Assembly: GCA_012517355.1 (NCBI GenBank)
Contig: JAAYVD010000101.1
Span: forward strand, 1-64,000
DNA: 64,000 nt
Source of the DNA: Candidatus Rifleibacteriota bacterium
GTDB taxonomy: Bacteria > Muiribacteriota > Ozemobacteria > Ozemobacterales > Ozemobacteraceae
Reading direction: 5' to 3'
Below the pieces are notes generated by a model. It had not been told where the DNA came from and did not search any database. It saw nothing but the letters and a program-made list of their open reading frames with translations. This document shows positions 42,635 through 51,800 of this stretch, piece by piece. The position numbers and the translations under genes were made by a program. Numbering within the stretch: position 1 is the stretch's first letter; the number at the start of each line of letters is the position of its first letter.

Positions 42635-42802
42635 ACACAGTCACCCGAGGTCTGGTTGGGAGCCACGTCCGACGAAACCCGGCAGGGTTGCTGGGAGCCT
42701 TGCCCCGGGGTTGAACAAGGCCCGATCCCGGTCCGTGGTCGAGCCTGGAGAATTCCAAGAGATTCCTGGCCGCTTCGTGCGGTCCTCGAAATGAGGGAGG
42801 GA

Positions 42803-43564
42803 ATGAACATGCGCAGGTTCCTGCTGGGAGTGGTGGTGGTGGGAGTGCTGGTCGGGGTGACCGGCGATCGGCTCCCCGTCTCGGCCCGCGAGGGAACCGT
42901 GGCCGGGGTCGCCACGACCCGTTCCACCCAACGAACCTCGACTCCGGCGGTGGTCCGCCCCGGAAACGGGGCCGGCGCCTCCGCGGCGAGGTTCCCAAGG
43001 CCGGTTTCCGAGCGTGACCTGCCGCCGGTGGCGACGGTTCCCCTCGCCAGCGAGGCGCAGTTCGACCTGGAACTGGTCAACATGTATGCCGAGTTCGACC
43101 CGGCCAACTACGAGGCTTCGATCATTGCCGACGCCTGGCTGCTCGCCGAGGCATCCACCCCGGTGGTGCTGCAGTGCGCCGGCAACTTCAAGAGCCTGCA
43201 GATCACCGGCGACCAGCCGAACCTGGCCTTCCGGCACGTGCCGCCCTACTTCTGGTTCTACAACATCCAGGCCGGCCAGCGCCGGATCACCTTCACCTAC
43301 CGCGTGCGTCACGACGGGTATTCGACGCCGGGGGCGATCATCGCCACCAACCGGTTGGCCCTCGACCGCTCGTCCTTCTGGTATCCGCGCAACATCGCTT
43401 CCGATGCGCACCAGGTGCAGCTCAACCTGGTGACCGACCCGGCCTATGCCGTCTACTCAAACGCCTCGGTGACCCGCGACGTCCCGAACAATCTCAAACG
43501 ACTCCGCACCCTGGTGATCGCCCAGCCGACCCAGACCGGCCTCGAACTGCGCAGCACCCCCTGA
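42803..43564 (+). CDS. Secreted beta-sandwich protein, resembling the N-terminal domain of M1 peptidases
   Basis: 253 aa. ATG 42803 preceded by gagggagg; hydrophobic signal FLLGVVVVGVLVGVTGDRLPVSA. After a Ser/Pro-rich linker comes a beta-rich region: EAQFDLELVNMYAEFDPANY, NFKSLQITGDQPNLAFRH, FWFYNIQAGQRRITFTYRVR, SFWYPRN. Order and spacing recall the N-terminal domain of M1 aminopeptidases, but there is no HExxH catalytic domain; the gene ends soon after. It could be a truncated or a free-standing sandwich domain. The family call is tentative; export is well supported. Confidence 0.65.
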   Translation: MNMRRFLLGVVVVGVLVGVTGDRLPVSAREGTVAGVATTRSTQRTSTPAVVRPGNGAGASAARFPRPVSERDLPPVATVPLASEAQFDLELVNMYAEFDPANYEASIIADAWLLAEASTPVVLQCAGNFKSLQITGDQPNLAFRHVPPYFWFYNIQAGQRRITFTYRVRHDGYSTPGAIIATNRLALDRSSFWYPRNIASDAHQVQLNLVTDPAYAVYSNASVTRDVPNNLKRLRTLVIAQPTQTGLELRSTP

Positions 43565-43672
43565 CGGTTCCCACCAGCCGTCCTCAGGTGCGGAAAGAAT
43601 TTGGTCATGTGTCCCCGAAATTTCCCGAAGTTTCGTGCTACCATCTGACAAAATCGCAAAGGACGTTGCGTG

Positions 43673-44470
43673 ATGGATGGAACCCTGCCCCGGCGACCCT
43701 GTTTCATCTCGGCCACCGCCCAGGATCTCGACTGGGTCTCCCAGGTGGTGGAAAAGCACGGTGTCGGTGTCGAGATCACCGATTTCTCGCAGCCCACCGA
43801 GCCGGGTGGCTCGCGCGAGCGGATCTTCGAGCTGTGGCACCTGTGGCGGGAGGCGGCCACCGAGAAGGTGCTGATGGCCATGCACGCCCCCTTCCTCGAC
43901 CTGGTCCCGGGCAGTGTGGAGTCCGAGATGGTCGAGCTCTGCCGCAAGCAGCACGAGGAGGCCCTGACCCTGGCCGGGAGCCTCGGAGTGCAGCGCATCA
44001 TCTTCCACAGCGGGTACAACCCGCTGATCCGGGGGCCCGCGTATTACGAACCCTGGCTCAACCGCACGGTGCGGTATTTCACCGACCTGGTCGACCAGCA
44101 TCCCGGGTTCGTCTTCCTGATCGAGAACATGTGGGAGCCGAACGCCGACCCCCTGATCCACGTGATCGACCGGATCAACTCGCCGAACCTGCGGATCTGC
44201 TTCGACGTGGGCCACGCCCGGGTCTGGGGCAAGGATCCCCCGGAGGAATGGGTGGGGAAGCTTGGAGTGCGGCTCGGCCATGTCCACCTGAACGACAACG
44301 ACGGCACCTGGGACCAGGAACGGCCGCTGGGTGCGGGGGTGATCCCGCACGAGAAGATCATCGGCCAGTTGAACACCCTCGGCTTTTTCGGGCCGATCGG
44401 CATCGAGATGCGAGGGGAGGCGGCCGTCCAGAGCAGCCTCGAGTTCCTGACCAGGCGCGGCCTGCTGTAG
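43673..44470 (+). CDS. AP-endonuclease-2/sugar isomerase-type TIM-barrel protein
   Basis: 265 aa from ATG 43673 (GTG 43670 also possible). Xylose isomerase-like barrel: VLMAMHAPFLDLVPGS, AGSLGVQRIIFHSGYNPL, VFLIENMWEPNADPLIHV (metal Glu), LRICFDVGHARVWG (Asp/His), LGHVHLNDNDGTWDQERPLG (His, Asp) and PIGIEMRGE (Glu). These match the metal-ligand pattern of the AP_endonuc_2 family. Members are sugar epimerases/isomerases or DNA-repair nucleases; the lack of extended DNA-binding loops points to an epimerase-like role. TGCTACCAT at 43636-43644 is a possible extended -10 upstream. Confidence 0.85.
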   Translation: MDGTLPRRPCFISATAQDLDWVSQVVEKHGVGVEITDFSQPTEPGGSRERIFELWHLWREAATEKVLMAMHAPFLDLVPGSVESEMVELCRKQHEEALTLAGSLGVQRIIFHSGYNPLIRGPAYYEPWLNRTVRYFTDLVDQHPGFVFLIENMWEPNADPLIHVIDRINSPNLRICFDVGHARVWGKDPPEEWVGKLGVRLGHVHLNDNDGTWDQERPLGAGVIPHEKIIGQLNTLGFFGPIGIEMRGEAAVQSSLEFLTRRGLL

Positions 44471-44588
44471 TTCCTTGTCACAGAGAGATGTTCTGGCCTG
44501 TCGGTGGTATGACCGCTTCACACCGGCAGCCGGAACCGTTGTCATTGCCGCTGGTGAGCGCTGAAAGACGCTGATTCCCACCCGCCCT

Positions 44589-44618
44589 CATCCGCGTCCA
44601 TCCGCGTCCATCCGCGTT
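44589..44618. repeat. catccgcgtc tandem repeat
   Basis: Three adjacent 10-nt units, the last with one change, followed by a partial fourth (catcgg). Confidence 0.85.
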
Positions 44619-44840
44619 CATCGGCGGCTACCCGTTTCTCGCCCGGTCTCTCCAAAGTCCAGGTTGACAGAGGCGGGATCCGTTGTCCGCGGGGACTTTT
44701 GGGCATCGGGGATGCATAGGGTGGCCGTGGGGCACCGCGGAGATACGCCGCCCATCGTCCCTCCAACGCCGGGTTCCTGACCACCAGAGGCGACGAAACC
44801 CCTGTTCCGGGGAAGGGGGCAGGCTCGGCGGCGACGGTCG

Positions 44841-44849
44841 TGCTATCAT
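44841..44849 (+). promoter_or_regulatory. Extended -10 element before the YitT gene
   Basis: TGCTATCAT, with no good -35 match. About 95 nt upstream of the ATG. Closely similar strings precede the TIM-barrel gene and cyclase pair 1, and TGCTATTAT precedes murD. Confidence 0.45.
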
Positions 44850-44944
44850 CCTGACGAACCTGTCGGGAGGTTCTTCCCGACCGGCCACCGGGCGGTTTCC
44901 GTCCGACCCGCCGGGGGGCCGACCACTACAGGAGAGTCCGACCC

Positions 44945-45898
44945 ATGTCCAGCAAGAACCGTCCTCCTTTCACTGCCCAGACCGTGACCTGGTTGGTGGC
45001 CGGCATGGCGCTGGCCACCTTCTCGCAGGCGTGCTTTCTCATCCCCAACAAGATCGTGCCGAGCGGCCTGGTCGGCCTGGGGACCGTCCTCTTCCATGCG
45101 ACCGGCTTCCCCATCGGGGTGTTCACGATCGCCTGCAACATCTTCCTGATCTTCCTGCAGGCGCGGCTGATCGGGCTGGATTCGAGCGGCAAGACGGTGT
45201 TGACGATCCTGGTGCAGGGCGCCTTCCTCGACCTCTGCACTTCCGTGTACAAGGTCCCCCGCCTGGCCGAGGACCCGATGCTGGCGGCCATCTACGGTGG
45301 TGTCCTGACCGGGGTTGGTATCGCCCTCATCTTCAAGGCGGGGGCCACGATGGGCGGCACCGACATCCTGGCGCAGATCCTGCAAAAGTTCCGGCACGTC
45401 CCGGTCGGCACCACCTTCCTGTGGAGCGACGTGTTCGTGCTGCTGGTGGCGGCGGCGGTCTACGGGCCCAACCTGGCGCTGTACGCGATGATCAAGGCGT
45501 TCATCGTCAGCCAGACGGTCGACAACTTCATGGAGGGCTCGTCGGTCTACCGGCAGGTTCTGATCATCTCGAGCGAGTCGGAAACGATCGCCTGGGGGAT
45601 CATCGAGGAGATGCATCGCGGGGTCACCTACCTGACCGGCCGGGGCGCCTATTCCAACAAGGGCATCGACGTGCTGCTGGTGGCGGTGCGCCGCCGCGAG
45701 GTGCCGAGTCTCGAAGAACTCGTCTACAAGATCGATCCCCGGGCCTTTTTGATCGTCACCGACGCCCGCCGGGTCCTCGGAAAAGGCTTCGAGGACCTGG
45801 AACAGATCGTCGAGCAGGTCGGCGGGGACACTGGTCCCGAAGGGGGTCCCGGTTCCCCAGGCACGTCAGCGACGACCGCCCCGTCGCCGACGGTGTAG
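44945..45898 (+). CDS. YitT-family membrane protein (DUF161 + DUF2179)
   Basis: 317 aa, caggagag before ATG 44945. Five or six membrane helices: WLVAGMALATFSQACFLIPN, IGVFTIACNIFLIFLQARLI, AIYGGVLTGVGIALIFKAGA with GATMGGTDILAQIL, the hallmark of the family. The C-terminal cytoplasmic DUF2179 domain (about 200-290) contains GRGAYSNKGIDVLLVAVRRRE and DPRAFLIVTDARRVLGKGF. The function of YitT proteins is not settled; transport is presumed. Its stop lies 16 nt before the next cyclase gene, so co-transcription with pair 2 is likely. Confidence 0.92.
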   Translation: MSSKNRPPFTAQTVTWLVAGMALATFSQACFLIPNKIVPSGLVGLGTVLFHATGFPIGVFTIACNIFLIFLQARLIGLDSSGKTVLTILVQGAFLDLCTSVYKVPRLAEDPMLAAIYGGVLTGVGIALIFKAGATMGGTDILAQILQKFRHVPVGTTFLWSDVFVLLVAAAVYGPNLALYAMIKAFIVSQTVDNFMEGSSVYRQVLIISSESETIAWGIIEEMHRGVTYLTGRGAYSNKGIDVLLVAVRRREVPSLEELVYKIDPRAFLIVTDARRVLGKGFEDLEQIVEQVGGDTGPEGGPGSPGTSATTAPSPTV

Positions 45899-45914
45899 CC
45901 CGGAACCGGCGCCC

Positions 45915-48863
45915 GTGACTTGGGAGGAGGTGGGAGGGAAATCCGCCGTTCTGGCCCTACCCTCGGCGGCCCGGCGTTCGTTCCTCCTGCTGCTGGGAGT
46001 CGTGCTGCTCACCGTTGTTCCGGTCGTGCTGCTGTTCTGGCAGAGCGCCCGGCGCACCGAATGGCGGATCGACCGGATGCGCCAACATTGGCAGCGCCGC
46101 GCCCTCGCCGCCATCGACGACTTCCGCCTGGGCTACACCTTCGAGGCCCAGGTCGATGAGCAGTTCGATGCCGTGTTGCGGGGGGTGGGCACAGTGGTCC
46201 GGCGCGCGGAGACCGCCCCGGACCGGTGGGGCCGGGCGCTGGCGCGGGCGTTCACCCGCAGCGTCCCGCCCTCGCACCGGCCGGCGGGCACCCGCCTGTT
46301 CGGTTTCGAGTTGGCCGCCGACGGCACCTGTCGGCCCCTGCGGGGTCTGGGACTGGCCACAGCCGGGGGGCGGGTGCTGGGCGACCTGGTGGGGGGGGCC
46401 TGCCACCCCGAACGCCTGGGAGGCGATGCCCGCAAGCGCCTGGACAACCGGTGCCTGGGCCTGTTCGGGACGTTCGTCACCTTCGACCTTTTTTCCACCC
46501 TGGGTCGGGGCCGCCTGCTGCCCGTGCGGTTCGACGGCCGCAACTCCTGGATCTACTGGGACTTCGTGTCCCGCCCCGATGGCACCGGCCTGGCTTTCTT
46601 CGCCGCCTGGCCCCGCTCCGCGGCCCGCACGGCCGCCCCCCTGGCCCATGCCCTGGACCGGGCACGGGGGGAGCGTCGCGAGTTCCTGCCGCTGCTGGTG
46701 CCGATCGAGAACGCCAGCACCACCCACCGCGTCCACGCCCTGCCCGGCACCCTTCCCCGGCCTCTCCTCCGGCGGTTGGGGCAATCCCTGATCGCCCCCC
46801 CGGACCGGGAGCGCCGGATTCCCCCCGCCATGGCCAACGCTTCCTTTCCCGGGTTCTGGATCGTCCGCGACGCCGTCCACCGAAACCTTCCCTATGAACT
46901 GTGGCTGCTGACCAGGCTGCCTCCAGGCCTGGGCCGGGTTCCCCTGCCCCCCGAAGGGTTCCTGCTGGCCGTGCTGGTCGGGGGGATGTGGGTGACCTGG
47001 TTCTTCCGCACCGTGCTCCTCGGGCTTCCCGGTGGGGTCTCGCTGCGGACGTGGTTCCTCGGTTTCTTCCTGCTCGCGGGGGCGTTGCCGTTGACGGTGC
47101 TGCACCTTCTTGGGTCCTTTCTGATCGACAACGGGGCGCAGCGCCGCATGGAGGACGCCGTCGGCCGGACGTTGCGGTCCCTCGAGGAGGTCGATGCCGG
47201 CAGCGGCATCCTGCTGACCCAGTTCAGCCAGGTCTGCCGGGAGCGGATGGAATCGGCGGCCTGGCGGGCCGAGATGCGGTCGCACCCCTGCGACCAGGCG
47301 ACGCCGGGGTTGCAGGCCATGTTCGAAGGGTTTGCCGACCGGGGCTTCCCCCTGCGATTCTGCCTGGCCTTCCGGTACGGTCGCGATATCTCGAAGCTGG
47401 TCGCCCCCGGGCTTCCGCCCACGACCACGCGGGGGTTCCTCGACTTCTTCCTGCCCCTCATGGAAGGGATCGCGATCCGGGAGAGCCGGGCGAAGGAGGC
47501 GGCCGTCCAGGCCAGCCTCTCCGATGCGGAGAAGTATCTCCTGCGGGCGATCGACTACTCGCTGAACCCCTCCATCTACCCCGACTTCTACCATCTGCGC
47601 GACCGGGCCCAGGTGTTCACCGAGGGGCTCGACAACACCCTCTGGTACTACGATTTCGTCTCGGCCAGCCAGACCCTCGACATGGGCATCATGTTCCGGG
47701 CCGAGGCCCGGCCGGCCTTCCAGGCCTACCTTTCCCACACCCTGAAGCAATTGTGGGAGCGGAACCGGGACTGGCACCTGCTGGCCGGCAGCCGGCGGCC
47801 CGGGGGGCTGGGGGTGGAGATCCGCCTGCGCGGACAGGCCGACGGGTTCACCGGCGTGGGGCGGTTGTGGCGGAGCATGCAGGGGGCGGTGCGCGGCTTC
47901 GAACCCCGCATCCAGGTCGGGGCCACCGAGGCGCGTCTGGCCTATCCCTGCCGGCACCTGCCGGGGTTCGTGGTGGGGGTGGTGGTCCCCTTCCAGGGGA
48001 TCCAGGCCGACGCCGTCCAGGCCCGCCTGGTGTTGCAGTGGGCGATGGGACTGATCCTGGTGGCCATGGTGCTGCTGGCGGCCGGCGTGGGCCGCCACCT
48101 GCTCGACCCGTTGCGCCGGCTCGAGGAGAGCCTGAACCGGGTGGCGGGAGGTGATCTGTCGACCCGGGTCGGGCTGTCCCGCGACGACGAGCTCGGGGCG
48201 GTGACGGCGGCCTTCGACCAGATGATCGAGGGCTGGCGGGCCCGTCGCGACCTTGGGCGGTTCGTGTCGGGGACGTTGGACCTGGCCGAGGAGGGGGCGG
48301 GGGAAGGGGCGGCCCGCGCCGTGGAGGGCGCCATGCTGGTGTCCGACATCCGGAGTTTCACCACCCTCACCGAGGAGCATCTTCCCGAGGCGGTGGTGGG
48401 CATGCTCAACCGCCACCTCGACGCCATGGCGACCGCCATCAGCGAGGCGGGGGGCCGGGTCGACCGGTTCGTGGGCGACGCGGTCATCGCCGCCTTCTTC
48501 GGGCCGACCCCCGCCGACGCGGCGCGGCAGGCGGTGCGGGGTGCGGCCCTGATGCGGCGGGCGCACCAGGAGCTCCAGGCCCGGCGTGCGGCGGCGGGCG
48601 AGTTCGGCTACGAGATCGGGATCGGGATCGACCTGGGCCCGATCGTGCTGGGGACCTTCGGCTCGGACCGGCGCCGGGAGCGGGCGGCCATCGGCCCGAC
48701 GATGAAGGGGGCCGAACACCTGGAGGCGATATCGAAGGAAGGGCGTTCCACCCGGATCGTGGTGGCCCCGGCGGTGCGCCAGGCCTGCCCCGGGGTCTCC
48801 TTCCGACCCCTGGACGGGGAAGCGGGGTGGGAACTGACCGACCTGGCGGAGGTGATCGGATGA
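45915..48863 (+). CDS. Membrane class III nucleotide cyclase, C1-like half of pair 2
   Basis: 982 aa from GTG 45915. TM about 21-42, sensor, TMs about 349-371 and 381-401, second sensor, TM about 705-728, HAMP (DPLRRLEESLNRVAGGDL, DDELGAVTAAFDQMIEG), cyclase about 800-975. Metal aspartates are intact: Asp811 (VSDIRSFT) and Asp855 (FVGDAVIAAF). The catalytic Asn and Arg are both lost: Lys931 and His935 in PTMKGAEHLE. The base-recognition Lys is Arg851. In mammalian C1 the same Asn and Arg positions are altered, the latter also to His. So it supplies only the metal half. ATGA overlap with the next gene couples translation. Confidence 0.9.
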   Translation: MTWEEVGGKSAVLALPSAARRSFLLLLGVVLLTVVPVVLLFWQSARRTEWRIDRMRQHWQRRALAAIDDFRLGYTFEAQVDEQFDAVLRGVGTVVRRAETAPDRWGRALARAFTRSVPPSHRPAGTRLFGFELAADGTCRPLRGLGLATAGGRVLGDLVGGACHPERLGGDARKRLDNRCLGLFGTFVTFDLFSTLGRGRLLPVRFDGRNSWIYWDFVSRPDGTGLAFFAAWPRSAARTAAPLAHALDRARGERREFLPLLVPIENASTTHRVHALPGTLPRPLLRRLGQSLIAPPDRERRIPPAMANASFPGFWIVRDAVHRNLPYELWLLTRLPPGLGRVPLPPEGFLLAVLVGGMWVTWFFRTVLLGLPGGVSLRTWFLGFFLLAGALPLTVLHLLGSFLIDNGAQRRMEDAVGRTLRSLEEVDAGSGILLTQFSQVCRERMESAAWRAEMRSHPCDQATPGLQAMFEGFADRGFPLRFCLAFRYGRDISKLVAPGLPPTTTRGFLDFFLPLMEGIAIRESRAKEAAVQASLSDAEKYLLRAIDYSLNPSIYPDFYHLRDRAQVFTEGLDNTLWYYDFVSASQTLDMGIMFRAEARPAFQAYLSHTLKQLWERNRDWHLLAGSRRPGGLGVEIRLRGQADGFTGVGRLWRSMQGAVRGFEPRIQVGATEARLAYPCRHLPGFVVGVVVPFQGIQADAVQARLVLQWAMGLILVAMVLLAAGVGRHLLDPLRRLEESLNRVAGGDLSTRVGLSRDDELGAVTAAFDQMIEGWRARRDLGRFVSGTLDLAEEGAGEGAARAVEGAMLVSDIRSFTTLTEEHLPEAVVGMLNRHLDAMATAISEAGGRVDRFVGDAVIAAFFGPTPADAARQAVRGAALMRRAHQELQARRAAAGEFGYEIGIGIDLGPIVLGTFGSDRRRERAAIGPTMKGAEHLEAISKEGRSTRIVVAPAVRQACPGVSFRPLDGEAGWELTDLAEVIG

Positions 48864-51800
48864 ACCTCCCGACAGGGGCCCCGGTGACCGGCGGGGTGGC
48901 GGGCGGCACCACCACGACGGGGGCCCCGGTGACCGGCGGGGTGGCGGGCGGCACCACCGCGACAGGGGCCATGGAGCCTGGCGGGGTTGGTGCCAGTTCC
49001 CCGGCCTCGCGGGGGGACCCGTCCCCGAGGGCCTCGTCTCCCATGGGAACCCGTCTCTTCCTGGCTTTCTTCTGGGTGATCTCGCTGGCGTTGCCGTCGC
49101 TGGTCGCCTTCTACGAGGGCCACGCGGCGCGAGGTCTGGAGCAGGAGGCGGCGGACGAAGCGCTGGCCGAGAGCGGCCAGCGGTGGTTGGAAACCCTGCA
49201 GCGGACCGCTCTGAGCGAGGTCAAGATCCGGCGTGCGCTCCTCGATTTCCTGGAAAAGAGCGAGGAATACACCAGGAACCTCCTCCAGGAGCGGACCCCT
49301 CCCGATGCCAGAACCTGGGAAAAGGCCATGCAGGGCTACTACCGCAACCACCTGGCGAACTGGATGCCTCCCCACGACCTGGTCTGGGTTGGTTCCGACA
49401 GCCTTCCGGTGCCGGCCCGGTTCACCGTCGACGGTGGACTGGGCCTCACCTCGAGCAAGGAGTTCGCCTCGTCCCGGTGGGTCGATGCGGTCACGGGCAG
49501 GAAGGCCGAGGGGAACCTGGGCCGGACGCTCACCCGCATCCTGCGCACCCCGCTGATCTTCCCCCAACGTGGCCAGATCCACGGGTTTCTTCACGTGTTC
49601 CGGGCCGAGGAGGGGATTCGGGGGTGGTTCTGTGCCACCAGCCGGGGCGGGGCCCTGGCCCTGGTGGTCGATCTCGACCGGCTCGATCCCCACCTGGGGA
49701 TGCGGCTGTTGACCGAGGCTCCGCCGGAGGAGGGTTGGGAGGTCGGGTTCTTCCCCCGCGGTCCGGGCAAACCCCTGGTGACCCCTGGTCTCCGGCGGCA
49801 ACCAAGCCTGGTCGGGGAGTTGGCGTCGGCGATCCCCGACGTCGGGGCCCTGCCCGAACTGCTGGTGGTGGATGGCCGGCGGGTCTTCGTCGGCGACGTG
49901 GCCGGCAACATGGCCTGGCGGGCGATGGTCCTGTTCCCCCCGAACCTGGCGGGCCGGATGACGGGGGGCGAGATGGCGGCCTGGGCGGCCGGCCTTTCCC
50001 TTGTTCTGGTCCTGGCCGGGTGGGGGGCCTGGCGGTTCCTGGCGGGGGGGGGGCTCCGGCTGAGCGTCGGCCTGGTCATGCTCTGGGCCTGCCTGTGGCT
50101 GGTCCTGCTGCCGCTGTCGGGCATCCGGACCGTGGCCCGGCAGGCCACCGCGGAGTTCGGCCGGACGCTGAACCAGGAGCGGGCGCAAGAGGTGCACGAG
50201 GAGATGCTCCGGCTGGACTCCGGCGTCCGGTTCATGGAGGCCGCCCTGGTCAACCACCTGAAGACCCAGGCCCGCCGGCCCGACCTCGCCGCGCGGTTGC
50301 GGAAAGGGGTTTCCCCCAAGGTTCTGCAGACGACCCTGAAGGAACTTTCCTGGATCGCCCGGCCCCCGCCGCCGTTTCCCTCGACGGGAGCGCTCGACTT
50401 CATGGTGGCCAGCGACCGGGCGGGGTTCCAGGCTGCCCTCAGCTTCAAGCGGGGCCTGGCGGAACAGCAGGCCAGCGGCAGTACCGAGCTGGCGGCGGCC
50501 TTCGGGCCATTCCTCCGCAAGATCCTGGTGCGGGCCGCCGACGAGCCCGATGCCCCCGTGGGTGGGACCGGCGGGCGGGTGGGCGGGGACCCGTCCTGGA
50601 AGAAGGCGTTAGAGGAAGAGACGTTCGCCTCGATCATGGCCAGCCTGCTGGGCGGGCAGGCGGTGCTGCAGATCCTGAACAATCCCGGGAAGGTCGGGGA
50701 GGTGAAGACCAGCCACCTGCGGGTCGATTTTCTGCCGACCCTCCTCGGCCCCCCGTCGCGTCGCCCGGAAAGCCTGATCTTCTGGGCCTACGGGGACTGG
50801 GTAGGTTTCAACTATCTCGACTGGAAACTGGCTCCCGAAAGTGATGGTCGGGCCAATGTCGAGAACGCCCCGATCAGCGGGTTGCCCTGGAACCGGCGGG
50901 CCCTGGACCCGGCTTCCGCTTCCGTTCGGGTGACCGACGGCTGGATGGTGGGGGTGATGGGGGAATACACCACGACCCGCACGGTGTCCCCTGGGTTCGA
51001 GCCGCCCGCCTCGATGCTGAGCGCGTTCGAGCAGCTGCGCCGGGCCGAGCTGGGTCGCCGGTTCCGCGACACCTCCCTGCCGGGCCAGCCCCTGATGCAG
51101 TTCATGCCCGGGTTCCTGCTGCCCCGGTTCATGCTGGCCCGCCTGCGGACGACGGACGACCTGGCCCGTCGCGAAGCCGCCCTGGGCGGGCAGGTGGCGG
51201 TGGTCTCGGGGGCCTTCCTGGTCCTCGCCTTCGCGCTGGCCTGGGCGGCGCGACGGCGATTTCTCGAGCCGCTGCAGGTGATCCAGGCGGGGGTTGGCGA
51301 GATCGGTCGTGGCAACTTCTCCGCCCGCCTCGACCTGCCCACCGGCGACGAGTTCGAGGCGGTGGCGCGCGCCTTCAACGCCATGGGAATGGCCCTCGCC
51401 GAGGGCCGCATTTTGGGGCGCTACGTGTCGGAGACGGTCCGGCGGGCGGTCCAGGACCGGTCGTTCCAGGAAATGGCCCGGCGTGGCGAGCGGCGCGAGG
51501 TGACGGTGCTGTTTTCGGGCCTGCTGCCCGGCGCGGGCCGGGCCGCCGAGGAGGATCCCATCGGGATTTGCGCCGAGCTGGGCCGGCATCTCGATGCGTG
51601 CAGCGAGGCGGTGGCAGCCGAGGGCGGGGAGATCGACAAGGTCATCGGGGAAAAGATCCTGATGGTGTTCGATCACGGCCGGTTGGGCGATGGTGACCAG
51701 GCCACGGCGGCAGCCCTGGCGGTGGTGGCACGGGTGCGGGCCACGCTGGCCGTCTCCGGTCTGACGGCCGCGATGGGGCTCGATGCCGGCGGGGCGGTCG

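Larger units (their letters stand above)
44471..44944. other. 474-nt noncoding region with 10-nt tandem repeats
   Basis: No gene is supported. It contains three adjacent catccgcgt(c/t) units (44589-44618) with a related unit following, and a promoter-like TGCTATCAT before the YitT gene. Confidence 0.6.
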
